Below are positions 46,185 to 55,350 of a stretch of 64,000 bases of DNA, piece by piece (within the stretch, counting starts at the first letter, position 1; the number at the start of each line of letters is the position of its first letter). The position numbers and the translations under genes were made by a program. The stretch lies in assembly GCA_027081115.1 (NCBI GenBank), contig JALWLD010000012.1, positions 109,057-173,056 of the forward strand, given 5' to 3'. The DNA is from Sulfurovum sp. Lineage in GTDB: Bacteria; Campylobacterota; Campylobacteria; Campylobacterales; Sulfurovaceae. The notes beneath the pieces were generated by a model. That model was not told the origin of the DNA and did no database searches. It saw nothing but the letters and a program-made list of their open reading frames with translations.

Positions 46185-46978
46185 TAGAAGTCCCAAACAA
46201 CAGAAGCATAAGGGCCAGTAGAATCTACATCAACCACAAGGCCATCTGCGAGATCTTCACTGTCAAGGTGCATAGCTTTATACCCTGCTTCCACAGCAAA
46301 CCCCATTGTGAATGTATATCGGGCACTTAGCTCATAGTCATAGAGGGTAGTATCTTGATAGGTGATGAAATTACCTTCTAATTGTAGACTGATATCTGTA
46401 TTAGGGATATTGAATCTTGCTTTTCCATAGACCAGAGGGAGCCATATATCGATATCGGTTGTTTGCGGAGCAGAAATGGAAGGGTCTGGTATGCCTCCAG
46501 GTAACGTGAAATCTGCTGTAGGTGTCACAGTAAGATCTCCGCCTAAATATCTCAAGGTCAGCCCTGCATCAAGTTCAACAACATTATCTAAAAGTTCATA
46601 ATAGGCTGTAAGATCATACATTTGAAGATCAAGTGAGGTATCGATAGTACCATCTAAACCAACGATTCCACCCCAGGAGAAAGAGCTCACTGTGTTAGAA
46701 CCTGATTGATTGAAGGTACTGTAGCCAATCTTTACATTGGGGATAAAAGGCAGTGGATGCTCAAAATATGCCTTGAGTATAAAATCCTGTGTTGTTCCCC
46801 ATCCAAAATCATTTTCCAGATCGATTGATGGATTGAGTGAGGTATATGGGAGTGTATATGAAGCGCTGCCGTTTGGGGTATGACTATAGATACCTAGAGA
46901 AACCTCACCTCCTATGACTGTATCTGCATAGAGCACGCTGGAGGCTAAGAGAGAGGCAATGGTTAATTTTTTTATCAT
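46184..46978 (-). CDS. Outer-membrane beta-barrel protein (TIGR04219-like)
   Basis: A signal peptide (MIKKLTIASLLASSVLYA) is followed by alternating polar/hydrophobic strands typical of an 8-10 strand barrel and a C-terminal phenylalanine (VVWDF) expected by the BAM machinery. It resembles the TIGR04219 family of outer-membrane barrels common in Campylobacterota; function is unknown. Length 264 aa. It starts an operon with an RDD protein, an MFS transporter and mobA, all overlapping. Confidence 0.85.
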   Translation of the reverse strand: MIKKLTIASLLASSVLYADTVIGGEVSLGIYSHTPNGSASYTLPYTSLNPSIDLENDFGWGTTQDFILKAYFEHPLPFIPNVKIGYSTFNQSGSNTVSSFSWGGIVGLDGTIDTSLDLQMYDLTAYYELLDNVVELDAGLTLRYLGGDLTVTPTADFTLPGGIPDPSISAPQTTDIDIWLPLVYGKARFNIPNTDISLQLEGNFITYQDTTLYDYELSARYTFTMGFAVEAGYKAMHLDSEDLADGLVVDVDSTGPYASVVWDF

Positions 46979-47017
46979 TTGTTTTCCTTATTATATTTAT
47001 TTGAAGCCAATATAATA

Positions 47018-48232
47018 CTATTTTAATCCTTGTGTCATAGTAAAGATCGGTAGCAGCATGGCAGAGACGATGACTCCCACTACCACACCGATAAAGAGCA
47101 TCATAAACGGTTCAAGCAGTCCTAAAAGGAGTTTGAGTTTGTCTTCATTCTCTTCTGCATAGAGGTGTGAAATGTTGTCAAGTATGTTGGCAACTTCACT
47201 TGACTCTTCTCCCAGTGCCAGTGATTGCATGAAGTTACGTTTGAGCTTGACCCCCTTAGCCATCTGCAGGGCATTGGAGAGTTTGTTCCCTTCCAAAACT
47301 TTCACAGATGCCTGATCAAAAAGTGTCTTGAGTTTGGTATTTCCAAAAGAGGCTGCAGAGAGTTGTACTGCTTGTGCATAGGCTACTCCGGAACTTAACA
47401 TGAGTGAAAGGATATAAGAGAATCTTCCCAATTCATGGTTTTGTATGAGTGCACCAAGTACAGGTACTTTGAGAAGCCACCCGTCTAGGGTACGATGAAA
47501 ACCGTCCAGTTTTGCATAGGCCAGTTTAAATAGTACAATAAACAGAAGAGTACCCACGATCATATGTATGTAGTAGCTGGTAAGAAAGTCAGAGACATTT
47601 AAAACAAATTGTGTGATGGGTGGCAGAGCCTGATCTGTGTCTTCAAATATTTCTGTGATCTTTGGTACCACAAAAGCAATGAGAAATGAGGTCATGGCAA
47701 TGGCAACCGTAAAGATAATAGTTGGGTAGACCATTGCCCCTTTGACCTGCTTTTTCACTTTATTCTGTGCAGAAAAGAAGTTCCCCATATTGGTCAGTAC
47801 TTCTACCATTTTCCCACTTTGCCCTGCAATATTTAAACTCTGGACAAAAAATTCTGGCAGCGCATAGACCTTTTGTGCATTGAGTGCATGGTAGAGAGAC
47901 TTTCCTTCATCGATCATTGTTTTAAGAGAGTTCAGAAAAGAGAGATACTTCTTCTCCCCCTCATGCTGGTTTTCAAGTAGTTTAATAGCAGTGAGGATAG
48001 TCATGCCCGAATTGAGGTAAGAGGAGAGCTCTTTGGAGAAGGTTGCCAGCAGTTCTCCTGGCATTTGACGTTTGGAAAATGCTTCAAGGGAAAACTCTTT
48101 GGTAGGGGTCAAAGATTCATAATAGATCTGCTGTGTACGAAGTTTTTGTCCGGCTTCAACACTGGAACTTGCATTGACTGTTCCTCTGACCCGTTTTCCT
48201 GTACTGTCAAAACCTTTGTACTTAAAAAGCAT
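47018..48232 (-). CDS. gspF: Type II secretion inner-membrane platform protein GspF
   Basis: GspF is the polytopic core of the T2SS inner-membrane platform that couples the GspE ATPase to pseudopilus assembly. It has the duplicated T2SSF helical domain (about 65-190 and 270-395) and three transmembrane helices near 165, 220 and 380. The opening MLFKYKGFDSTGKRVRGTV is the family start. Length (404 aa) is standard. It lies in the leftward arm, 51 nt after the gspI-like gene, with its own TATAAT, so it may be made in excess. Confidence 0.94.
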   Translation of the reverse strand: MLFKYKGFDSTGKRVRGTVNASSSVEAGQKLRTQQIYYESLTPTKEFSLEAFSKRQMPGELLATFSKELSSYLNSGMTILTAIKLLENQHEGEKKYLSFLNSLKTMIDEGKSLYHALNAQKVYALPEFFVQSLNIAGQSGKMVEVLTNMGNFFSAQNKVKKQVKGAMVYPTIIFTVAIAMTSFLIAFVVPKITEIFEDTDQALPPITQFVLNVSDFLTSYYIHMIVGTLLFIVLFKLAYAKLDGFHRTLDGWLLKVPVLGALIQNHELGRFSYILSLMLSSGVAYAQAVQLSAASFGNTKLKTLFDQASVKVLEGNKLSNALQMAKGVKLKRNFMQSLALGEESSEVANILDNISHLYAEENEDKLKLLLGLLEPFMMLFIGVVVGVIVSAMLLPIFTMTQGLK

Positions 48233-48261
48233 CTCTTCTCGTCCTTCTTCTAGTGACTGAT

Positions 48262-48267
48262 ATTATA
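48262..48267 (-). promoter_or_regulatory. Internal promoter before gspF, -10 box
   Basis: A minus-strand TATAAT (GTTATAATATC) lies 30 nt upstream of gspF, right after the end of the gspI-like gene. Confidence 0.4.
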
Positions 48268-48283
48268 ACTTTTTTTGCTGTAT

Positions 48284-48703
48284 TTAGAATGCATTGATCT
48301 TGAAGTGAAAGTATGAAGAGGAGAACTTGTCTTTGATCTTGATCTCATTGACCTCTGCGGAAGGTACTCCGGTATCTTCTTCTGAGTTAAGAGAGATCGC
48401 TTCAGGAATGGTATATGTTCTTTCAATATTTTTTAAAATCTCTCTACTTTTGAATTCGTCAATTTTAAAGTATCGCTCTATGACATCATAGGCGGATTTT
48501 GTATCTTTATGATAACGCAAGGTATCGTCAGCCACAAAAAGTGAATCTTGTAAAGAGAGCTTTGCCCGTTCCGAGATGTAGATGATCTGTTCATGATTTT
48601 GAGAGTGTATCTGTAGTGCGTAGACGATGGAACCCGAGATAATCAGTACGGAGACCAGTACTTCTATCAGAGTAAATGCCGGTTTGGATGCAAAAGTTTT
48701 CAA
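48284..48703 (-). CDS. Minor pseudopilin, GspI-like
   Basis: A class 3 signal sequence ends KPA, then FTLIEVLVSVLIISG with Glu at +5 of the mature protein, so prepilin peptidase would cut after Ala9. The mature protein is short (about 130 aa), as in GspI, and its globular part is mixed alpha/beta. Assignment to GspI rather than J or H is by size and gene order. Its start overlaps the upstream pseudopilin stop by 4 nt. Confidence 0.75.
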   Translation of the reverse strand: MKTFASKPAFTLIEVLVSVLIISGSIVYALQIHSQNHEQIIYISERAKLSLQDSLFVADDTLRYHKDTKSAYDVIERYFKIDEFKSREILKNIERTYTIPEAISLNSEEDTGVPSAEVNEIKIKDKFSSSYFHFKINAF

Positions 48704-49248
48704 TAGTAATCTCCGCGGTTGGCAACCATTTTTCTATCTTCGATCCAAAGTGCTTTTGCTTTTTCAAGAGAGTCAACCTGTTGTGCCTCTCCAAAATAGG
48801 AAGGTAACAGGTAGATATTGTCCTTTTGTTTTAAGATCATTTTTGTGGAAGATCCGTTACGGTAGAACTGCATGACAAGACAGATCTTGGTATCATCATA
48901 TCGGCCATATTCCATACGCAAAATGGCATCATTGGCATCTAGAGTATAGACCTCTACACCCTGTAAGTCAATGTTATTCTCATAGGTTTCAAACGGTGCA
49001 TTGATGTCTTTTCTGAAGTAGCAGGAGCGGCAGTTGTTAATACACAGTAGTGTACCTTCTCCTTGAAAAAGTGTTGAGTTTTGAATAGATGATTTTAAAT
49101 TGACAGGGGTAAGTGCCTTGGGCTTTTCTTCGGTTTTTTCAATACCAGAAAATGCCAGAAAATAGACCAATGAAATAATGATAATAACAATAAGGAGTTC
49201 AATAAGAGAGAACCCTTTATGTTGTTTGATATATTGTTCCAAAGGCAT
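48700..49248 (-). CDS. Minor pseudopilin, GspH-like
   Basis: The leader MPLEQYIKQHKG is followed by FSLIELLIVIIIISLVYFL with Glu5. The mature domain (about 170 aa) has a cysteine-rich loop (LLCINNCRSCYFR), which may form a disulfide or bind metal. Most pseudopilins of this type lack such a group. It lies between gspG and the gspI-like gene, which is where gspH normally lies, hence the call. A PilE/FimT-like role cannot be excluded. Confidence 0.72.
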   Translation of the reverse strand: MPLEQYIKQHKGFSLIELLIVIIIISLVYFLAFSGIEKTEEKPKALTPVNLKSSIQNSTLFQGEGTLLCINNCRSCYFRKDINAPFETYENNIDLQGVEVYTLDANDAILRMEYGRYDDTKICLVMQFYRNGSSTKMILKQKDNIYLLPSYFGEAQQVDSLEKAKALWIEDRKMVANRGDYY

Positions 49249-49256
49249 AAAAAGTA

Positions 49257-49688
49257 TTACTTGTTACACTCAGAAAAGAGTATATCAGCATTTCCTCCTT
49301 CTCCACCTTCTTTCCTGTCTGCTCCATAGGAAATTAATTCAAAATCCTCTCCATTTTTAATATAAACTAGCGGTGTTTTCCATGCATCTTTAGGTATTTT
49401 TTTTGCATAAGCTCTTTTATTATAATTAGGGTATTTGTCTACATCAGGGTTACTTAAAAGTGCTTCAAACCCTTCTTCTGTATCCGGATAAACACCATTA
49501 TCCATTTTAAAAGTATCCAATGCGGCTTTTTGCGTATTCATAAGAAGACAAACTGTATCTTCCTTTGCTCCACTTAATTTATCCATTAAATTAGGTACAA
49601 CAACCGAAGCCAATCCCCCAAGTATAATAATAACGATAAGTAATTCAATAAGGGAGAAACCTGCGCTTAGTCCAGTTCTGTATTTCAT
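49257..49688 (-). CDS. gspG: Major pseudopilin GspG
   Basis: GspG polymerises into the T2SS pseudopilus. The prepilin site is GLSAG|FSLIELLIVIIILGG with Glu5. The mature domain keeps the GspG pattern: ALDTFKMDNGVYPDTEEGFEAL and DAWKTPLVYI, then the calcium-site-like end ISYGADRKEGGEGGNADI. Length (143 aa) matches. It is the first gene of the leftward arm, directly beside the divergent promoter region. Confidence 0.93.
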   Translation of the reverse strand: MKYRTGLSAGFSLIELLIVIIILGGLASVVVPNLMDKLSGAKEDTVCLLMNTQKAALDTFKMDNGVYPDTEEGFEALLSNPDVDKYPNYNKRAYAKKIPKDAWKTPLVYIKNGEDFELISYGADRKEGGEGGNADILFSECNK

Positions 49689-49711
49689 TTAGATCCTTTA
49701 GTTTGCTTAGG

Positions 49712-49723
49712 TATAATATTATC
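49712..49723. promoter_or_regulatory. Abutting divergent -10 boxes of the T2SS locus
   Basis: TATAAT on the plus strand (49712-49717) touches GATAAT on the minus strand (49723-49718), forming the near-palindrome GGTATAATATTATCC. The two arms of the secretion locus (gspG leftwards, gspK rightwards) would be transcribed from this shared point and compete for polymerase. Confidence 0.55.
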
Positions 49724-49749
49724 CAATTTACTTTAACAGAGCCCTTTAT

Positions 49750-50679
49750 ATGCATAAACAAGAACGATCTTTTCATCATACAGTAGCGCATAAAAAGGGC
49801 TTTGCTCTTATTTTAACGCTCTCGGCACTGGCAGTGATTATTGCACTCACTGCGGTGCTTGTATCTTACCTTGATGAAGCACGTAAAGACTCAAGTGCCT
49901 CCAAGGCCATGATCCAGGCAGATCTCTATTATGCAGATATAAAAAAGGTATTTAAAGGCTTTAAAGATAAAAAAGCACTCTACACGGTTTTATATCTTTC
50001 TCCCATACCTCTTGTCTCTCCCGATGGAAGATTCTCCGTAATTATGGCATGTAAACCACTTGCCAATGGGGTGAATGTCAACTGGCTTGCCTATGCCAAT
50101 GAGTCCAATATGTCTAACAGGTATGATGCAGCACAAAAAGTGTTTGAGACGATTATTCAGAGTTATGATCTTGAAGATCCCGTAAAATTAGAAGAGATGC
50201 TTCTTGAAGAGATAGGCGGTAAAGGCAAGTGGGTAGTCAAAGCGCAAAGCAGGTTGCCACAAAAAAATGGTATTATAACGTATAAACAATTTACAGATAT
50301 TTTGGACAGATATCAATATGAATCAGACGATGTAAAAGTAGGCACCGTACCTTGGGATAAATATTTTGTATTCAATCCTGTAAGTAAAGAACCTCAAGAG
50401 AATATGATCGATGGAGATTATATCTCTGCGGAACTTTTGGCAGTACTCTTTGACATTGATCTGGCATCGGTTAAAGATGACTGGGTCAAAGGTGGTATTG
50501 AGTTGAAGACATTTGTCCAAAATATGGGTGGAGTGTATGAACCGCAACTCTATACCAAAGAGTTTTTGCCGCAGTCACGCTGTGAAGTACAGTATGATTA
50601 TGAGGGAGAACGTTTCGGTTTCAGGTTTGAAGATATTGAAGGAGAGGTAAAGCATTTTGAGTTTCTTGGCAAAGAGTAA
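49750..50679 (+). CDS. GspK-like minor pseudopilin
   Basis: A 17-residue basic leader ends HKKG before FALILTLSALAVIIALTAVL. The fifth mature residue is Leu, not Glu, the hallmark of GspK, which caps the pseudopilus tip. The remainder (about 270 aa) would form the periplasmic domains. Length 309 aa fits GspK. It is the first gene of the rightward arm. Similarity outside the leader is weak to my eye, so the call rests on leader type, size and place. Confidence 0.72.
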   Translation: MHKQERSFHHTVAHKKGFALILTLSALAVIIALTAVLVSYLDEARKDSSASKAMIQADLYYADIKKVFKGFKDKKALYTVLYLSPIPLVSPDGRFSVIMACKPLANGVNVNWLAYANESNMSNRYDAAQKVFETIIQSYDLEDPVKLEEMLLEEIGGKGKWVVKAQSRLPQKNGIITYKQFTDILDRYQYESDDVKVGTVPWDKYFVFNPVSKEPQENMIDGDYISAELLAVLFDIDLASVKDDWVKGGIELKTFVQNMGGVYEPQLYTKEFLPQSRCEVQYDYEGERFGFRFEDIEGEVKHFEFLGKE

Positions 50680-51589
50680 AACACTTTTGTTGGTTTATAG
50701 AAATATGCCTCAACAAAATCTTTCTGAAGTGGTCAATATTATGTTGCCACCCCAGTTTTATACCCTTAAAAAAGAGGCCTTGCCTCTGAAGTATGCCTTC
50801 CAGGCAAAAAAGATTGCACCTTCTTTGTTTGATGGTTTACTCGAAGATACGACAGCGTACGACTATCTGGTTTATAAAGAAGCGGATCAGTGGGTTTTTA
50901 TTGCCTATGACCTTGAAGAGATTGCAGTATTTTTACAAAATAAAGGTATTAAAGCCGAGCAGGTAGGAAAACTCTTTTTTGCCCAACAGGCATTGGATGC
51001 ATTTAAATATCCTGTAGCATTAGGTGAAAAAGATGCACTCCTTACTATGGGAGATGTGGTAGTTAACCTCCCTCGAATAGCACTTAAAGATGAGATGAAG
51101 CTGCAAAAGTTCAATGAGAGCTTTATACCTAAGAACGGTTTAACACTCAATACGGCTTTTCACTCCTACTTGACACAAAAACAGGCAATTGCATTGGCGA
51201 CTCTTTTTTCTATCTTTGCGCTACTCTTTTTTACGGAAGGTTGGCGAAATGGAAGTAATTCTGAAGAGATCAAAGCACAGATTAATACTCTGCTTGAAGA
51301 GTACCCTTCTTTGCAAAGTCAATACACACGCAAGAGTATTGCCCAAAAATACAGAACTATTGACACGGTAGAGAGACGTAAACGGGATGTCATCAAAACA
51401 TTGGCAGGGATGCTCTTTAAAGGGGTGAAAGTAGGATATTTCAAAATGGATGAAAAAAGTTTTATCATCCGTTATTCCTGTAGCGATGCAAAAGTAGCAA
51501 AACATTTAAGAGAAATTGCCAAGAAACTAGGTTTTGCCTCTGTAAAAACTCTCACAGGCAATACGGTGCAGATAGAGGAGAAGCTATGA
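50657..51589 (+). CDS. GspL-like inner-membrane assembly protein
   Basis: A cytoplasmic part of about 180 residues is followed by one transmembrane helix (about 186-204, AIALATLFSIFALLFFTEGW) and a periplasmic part of about 105 residues with a ferredoxin-like pattern. This is the GspL layout; GspL binds GspE and GspM. The start is TTG with GGAGAGG 8 nt upstream, 23 nt inside gspK. Family resemblance is by topology and order rather than motif. Confidence 0.65.
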   Translation: MSFLAKSKTLLLVYRNMPQQNLSEVVNIMLPPQFYTLKKEALPLKYAFQAKKIAPSLFDGLLEDTTAYDYLVYKEADQWVFIAYDLEEIAVFLQNKGIKAEQVGKLFFAQQALDAFKYPVALGEKDALLTMGDVVVNLPRIALKDEMKLQKFNESFIPKNGLTLNTAFHSYLTQKQAIALATLFSIFALLFFTEGWRNGSNSEEIKAQINTLLEEYPSLQSQYTRKSIAQKYRTIDTVERRKRDVIKTLAGMLFKGVKVGYFKMDEKSFIIRYSCSDAKVAKHLREIAKKLGFASVKTLTGNTVQIEEKL

Positions 51590-51987
51590 TCTGGAAACGT
51601 TATCAAAATGAGTTCATCGTACTCATCTCTGTACTGCTTCTTCTCTCGGCTGTGTTATATAAGCAGGTTAAAGTTTCAAATAGTTTGGAAAACAGAACCG
51701 TGACCAAGCATGCTGTGCGAGAGTTTAAAGAGATCATTGCATATAAAAAACAGTGGGCCGATAAAAACATTGCCAAAAAACTGGAGAAGTTGAAACAGAC
51801 AGTGCCCTCATCCAAATTGACCTGGAAGAAAAAAGGCAAGACTCTTACTGCCCAGTTTAAAGCGTTGAGTTCCAAAGAGTTGAATAAGGTGGTTACAACC
51901 ATTTTAAATCTTGCCATACAGATACAGATATTGGAAATAAAAGAGAATCATACAAGTTATGATGTGGAGTTCAAATGCAAGTGGTAA
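51586..51987 (+). CDS. GspM-like inner-membrane assembly protein
   Basis: A short cytoplasmic end, one transmembrane helix (about residues 9-26) and a small Lys-rich periplasmic domain of about 100 residues. GspM/PilO proteins have this structure and pair with GspL. The start codon overlaps the gspL-like stop (ATGA), and its own end overlaps the next gene by 13 nt. Length 133 aa is slightly shorter than GspM (about 160). Call by layout and order. Confidence 0.62.
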   Translation: MIWKRYQNEFIVLISVLLLLSAVLYKQVKVSNSLENRTVTKHAVREFKEIIAYKKQWADKNIAKKLEKLKQTVPSSKLTWKKKGKTLTAQFKALSSKELNKVVTTILNLAIQIQILEIKENHTSYDVEFKCKW

Positions 51988-52493
51988 AAAATATTTTTAT
52001 TGGATTACTGGTATTTTGGTTTGCACTTCTGCTTTTTATGCCAAAAGAGAAACTCTACTATGCACTTGAGAAAGAGCTGGAGACACAAGGTGTTAAGATC
52101 AATGAAAAAGCCATTGAGACAGGTATCTTCTCTCTAAATCTGATTGATGCAGATGTCTACTATAGAGGTATCAAAGCTGTACATATCGATAAGATCAATA
52201 TCTTTACACTGCTCTTCACAAGCAATATCAACATCAAAGGCTTGCGTGTAGATGACTCTCTTAAAAAATTTCTACCGCAGAAGATAGACAGAGGAAACAT
52301 TAGCCATGTTTTTTATGACCCGATGCATATGAACATTGTCGCTTCGGGAAGTTTTGGAGAGATGGAGGGTATTGTCGACCTGAAGAACAGAACCTTGCAT
52401 TTAGATTTTAATAGCACGACCAACGAGATGGACCTCTTGCGAGGGCATCTTAAAAAAGGCGAAAAAGGATTGTATTATGAAACATCTTTTTAA
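51975..52493 (+). CDS. GspN-like protein
   Basis: One N-terminal transmembrane helix (about 6-23) is followed by a periplasmic domain with repeated beta-strand pairs (GIFSLNLIDADVYYRGIKAVHI-type segments). This resembles the GspN/AsmA-like fold found in some T2SS loci. Length 172 aa is shorter than classical GspN (about 250). It lies between the GspM-like gene and gspC. Function in secretion is unsettled even in model species. Confidence 0.6.
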   Translation: MQVVKNIFIGLLVFWFALLLFMPKEKLYYALEKELETQGVKINEKAIETGIFSLNLIDADVYYRGIKAVHIDKINIFTLLFTSNINIKGLRVDDSLKKFLPQKIDRGNISHVFYDPMHMNIVASGSFGEMEGIVDLKNRTLHLDFNSTTNEMDLLRGHLKKGEKGLYYETSF

Positions 52494-53331
52494 GTCTCAA
52501 ATGTTTAAAAGTATCTTAGGGCTTCTGATCATTCTGCTTATTGCCAAGACAGTCTGGATGGTTGTGCAGATCGGATGGCTTCCTTCAGAAGGTGTGGAGC
52601 AGCAAAAGAGAGTGGGCGGCAAGTCTCTTTACTACAGAGTTAAACTTACACCCAATGAGGCTGCCGCACCGGCGACAAAAAAGCCTGTGCAAATTGCCGG
52701 AAGTATTAAAGATATTCGTCTTATTGCAGTTTACAATGCTTCAGATACTACAGTAGTAACAGTTTCGTATAAACGAAAAAGTAAAATACTCGGACGTGGT
52801 GATGTTATAAACGGATTTACTTTGGTTGGAGGAGGCAGTACTTATGCAACTTTTACCAAGGGAGGCAAGACCTACCGTGTAGACTTGCAAAAATCAAAGA
52901 GTACTAGCGCATCAAACAGCAGTATAACCCCTGCTTCAAAGTACTCAAAACGATCAATAGCAAAAACATCCACCACTTCGCTAGGAGAACCAGAGGGTGA
53001 TATTGAAGATGTGGGAGACCATAAGATCATTGATAAATCCCTGGTTGACCATTATGCCAAAAATGTAAAAGAGATTTACAAGAATATAGGTATACGAGAG
53101 AGTAAAGTCAATGGTAAAACACAGTTTAAGATCACCTTTGTTAAAAGAGGCAGTCCTTTTGCCAAACTTGGTGTCAAGCGTGGAGATATCATTAAGTCTC
53201 TCAATGGGCAGGAGATAAACTCGGAAGCGGAAGCCTTTATGATCATGAAAGATATTGACAACATAGAAAACATCACATTGGGTATTATGAGAGAGAAAAA
53301 AGAAATGGAGTTAGAGTATGAAATTAACTAA
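52477..53331 (+). CDS. GspC-like protein with PDZ domain
   Basis: GspC links the inner-membrane platform to the secretin and helps choose substrates. Here: transmembrane helix at about residues 12-30, HR domain near 75-130 (IKDIRLIAVYNASDTTVVTV then GDVINGFTLVGG), a Ser/Thr/Lys-rich linker (about 140-185), and a C-terminal PDZ domain (about 200-284, SPFAKLGVKRGDIIKSLNGQ). Length 284 aa is typical. It overlaps gspD by 14 nt. The presence of a PDZ rather than a coiled coil matches the Klebsiella type. Confidence 0.85.
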   Translation: MKHLFKSQMFKSILGLLIILLIAKTVWMVVQIGWLPSEGVEQQKRVGGKSLYYRVKLTPNEAAAPATKKPVQIAGSIKDIRLIAVYNASDTTVVTVSYKRKSKILGRGDVINGFTLVGGGSTYATFTKGGKTYRVDLQKSKSTSASNSSITPASKYSKRSIAKTSTTSLGEPEGDIEDVGDHKIIDKSLVDHYAKNVKEIYKNIGIRESKVNGKTQFKITFVKRGSPFAKLGVKRGDIIKSLNGQEINSEAEAFMIMKDIDNIENITLGIMREKKEMELEYEIN

Positions 53332-55348
53332 GATAATATTGAGCATTGTATTTGTGTTAACCATCGGTCTGCATGCAGAAGAGGAGACGGTAGATGTAAA
53401 CTTCCGTGACCTCTCTGTGAAAGATTTTGTTGAGATGGTGGCAAAGATCACACATAAAAATATTTTGATCGAAGGTGACCTTAACGGGAAAATCAATTTT
53501 GTCTCACAAGAGCCTATTAAAAAATCCTCACTCATGGCCTTGGCAAACTCTATTTTGGGAAGCAAGGGCTACACTATCATTGATCAGGGAGATTTTTATA
53601 AAGTAGTCAAAGGCTCTACCGCTGCAGGAGAAGGCCTGGATGTCAGTTCCACGGTCGATGGAGAAACCATGAAAACGGTCATGTTCCCGCTTAAAAATTC
53701 AAATGCCGCAGTGATCCGTGCAAAGATCAAGCCTTTGCTTCATAAAGATGCCAAGATCATCTCTTTTAAAGAGAACAACGTCCTTGCCATCACAGCTACA
53801 CCACGAACCTTGCGTTCTATCTCCAAGATCATCAATGCAGTAGAGAAAAGAGGTATCAAACGTTCAACAGTCATCAATCTTAAGAACTCTTCTGTGAAAG
53901 ATGTCTTTCCCAATGCAACCAACATGGCAAAAAAACTTTTTCCTCAGACCATTGAGAGTGAGAAAGTAGATATCTTTAAAGATGAAGCGACCAACTCCAT
54001 CATTTTGGTCGGGAAAGTGGACAATACCAGAAGAATGATCAAGTATATCAAACAGCTGGACATTAAAGGGGATGACCAGACCCAAAAGATGTATGTCATC
54101 CGTTTGAAGAACTCCAATGTAGAAGAGATGGAGAAGATACTTTCAAAACTTGTCTCCCAAATGAACAACATGGCAACGAAGGTACCTAAAAAAGGTAGTA
54201 AACCGGCAACTAAAGCAATGGTGGTCTCCGACATTGAAAGAAATGCACTCATTGTCCTTGCTACAGGAGAGCAGATACGAAATATTCGTAAAACAGTGAT
54301 GCAGATAGACATCCCCAAAGTACAGGTCTATGTAAAAGCTAAAATTGTTGAGGTAGACAAGAACCTGGCACAGCAGGTAGGATTCAAATATGGAATGGAG
54401 GGGGGAACCATTACCACTTCAGGACTCTATACTCTGGCAGCCAATATGGGTGGAAATTCACTACAGATGTCTCAGGATCTTCTGGGGTTCCTAAACACCA
54501 ATACCGAAACAACTACCTATGACAATAACGGTAATGCTATTGTCACCACCGATCCTGCCTTTACATTTGATTCAACCGATAAAGTATTTGCATTGGGAGC
54601 AGCATTGGACCTTTTGGAGCAAAACGGTGCTGCAAACATCCTTTCTGAACCATCCATCTTGTGTACCAATAACAAAGAGTCGGAGATCTACGTGGGACAA
54701 ACACGGTCCATCCTTACACAGGCACAGCAGTCAACCTCCGGTGTCTCCAATGTGGTCAACAACTATGCAAGAGAAGACATTGGGTTGACACTTAAAGTCA
54801 AGCCAAGACTCTCCAGTAACAACAAAGTCACGCTTGAGATAGAAACACAGATTGAAGATGTACTTGACAATGAGTCTCCAAGTGTGGACAGACCAACCAC
54901 TACCAAAAGAAAAGTAAAAACCAATGCCATTGTTAACAATGGAGAGACTATCATTTTAGGTGGACTCATTAAAAACTCTGGAGGTAAAGGGGTGCAAAAA
55001 GTACCTTACCTTGGTGATATTCCGGTCCTAGGAGAGCTCTTCTTTACAAATACATCAGATTTGAGTAGAGAGACCAATGTGGTTATCTACCTGACACCTT
55101 ATATTGTCAGACGTTCAGATGACTTGCAAAAGCTTAAAAAAATGTTGTCTGAACTCGAAGAGGTACAGGGACGTTACAATGAGTATATACGTTCTGCACT
55201 TGAAGCAAGAAGAAAAGGTGAACTTTTCGAGAGTAAAAGCTATAACACCAGTCATTCAGGTAGTACACCAACTACTTCTACCTCCTCTCGCAAGGCAGGT
55301 AAAACAAGTAATCTAGACCTATTGAAGCTTGATGTGGAGGATTTCTAG
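53318..55348 (+). CDS. gspD: Type II secretion secretin GspD
   Basis: GspD forms the outer-membrane channel of the T2SS. A signal peptide (about residues 1-20) precedes the N0-N3 ring domains (N0 starts VDVNFRDLSVKDFVEMVAKI). The secretin core has the family signature VPYLGDIPVLGELFF near residue 565. Length is 676 aa. A C-terminal Ser/Thr-rich tail of about 40 residues could bind a pilotin. No separate pilotin gene was recognised, so the pilotin may be absent or elsewhere. Confidence 0.95.
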   Translation: MKLTKIILSIVFVLTIGLHAEEETVDVNFRDLSVKDFVEMVAKITHKNILIEGDLNGKINFVSQEPIKKSSLMALANSILGSKGYTIIDQGDFYKVVKGSTAAGEGLDVSSTVDGETMKTVMFPLKNSNAAVIRAKIKPLLHKDAKIISFKENNVLAITATPRTLRSISKIINAVEKRGIKRSTVINLKNSSVKDVFPNATNMAKKLFPQTIESEKVDIFKDEATNSIILVGKVDNTRRMIKYIKQLDIKGDDQTQKMYVIRLKNSNVEEMEKILSKLVSQMNNMATKVPKKGSKPATKAMVVSDIERNALIVLATGEQIRNIRKTVMQIDIPKVQVYVKAKIVEVDKNLAQQVGFKYGMEGGTITTSGLYTLAANMGGNSLQMSQDLLGFLNTNTETTTYDNNGNAIVTTDPAFTFDSTDKVFALGAALDLLEQNGAANILSEPSILCTNNKESEIYVGQTRSILTQAQQSTSGVSNVVNNYAREDIGLTLKVKPRLSSNNKVTLEIETQIEDVLDNESPSVDRPTTTKRKVKTNAIVNNGETIILGGLIKNSGGKGVQKVPYLGDIPVLGELFFTNTSDLSRETNVVIYLTPYIVRRSDDLQKLKKMLSELEEVQGRYNEYIRSALEARRKGELFESKSYNTSHSGSTPTTSTSSRKAGKTSNLDLLKLDVEDF

Positions 55349-55350
55349 TC

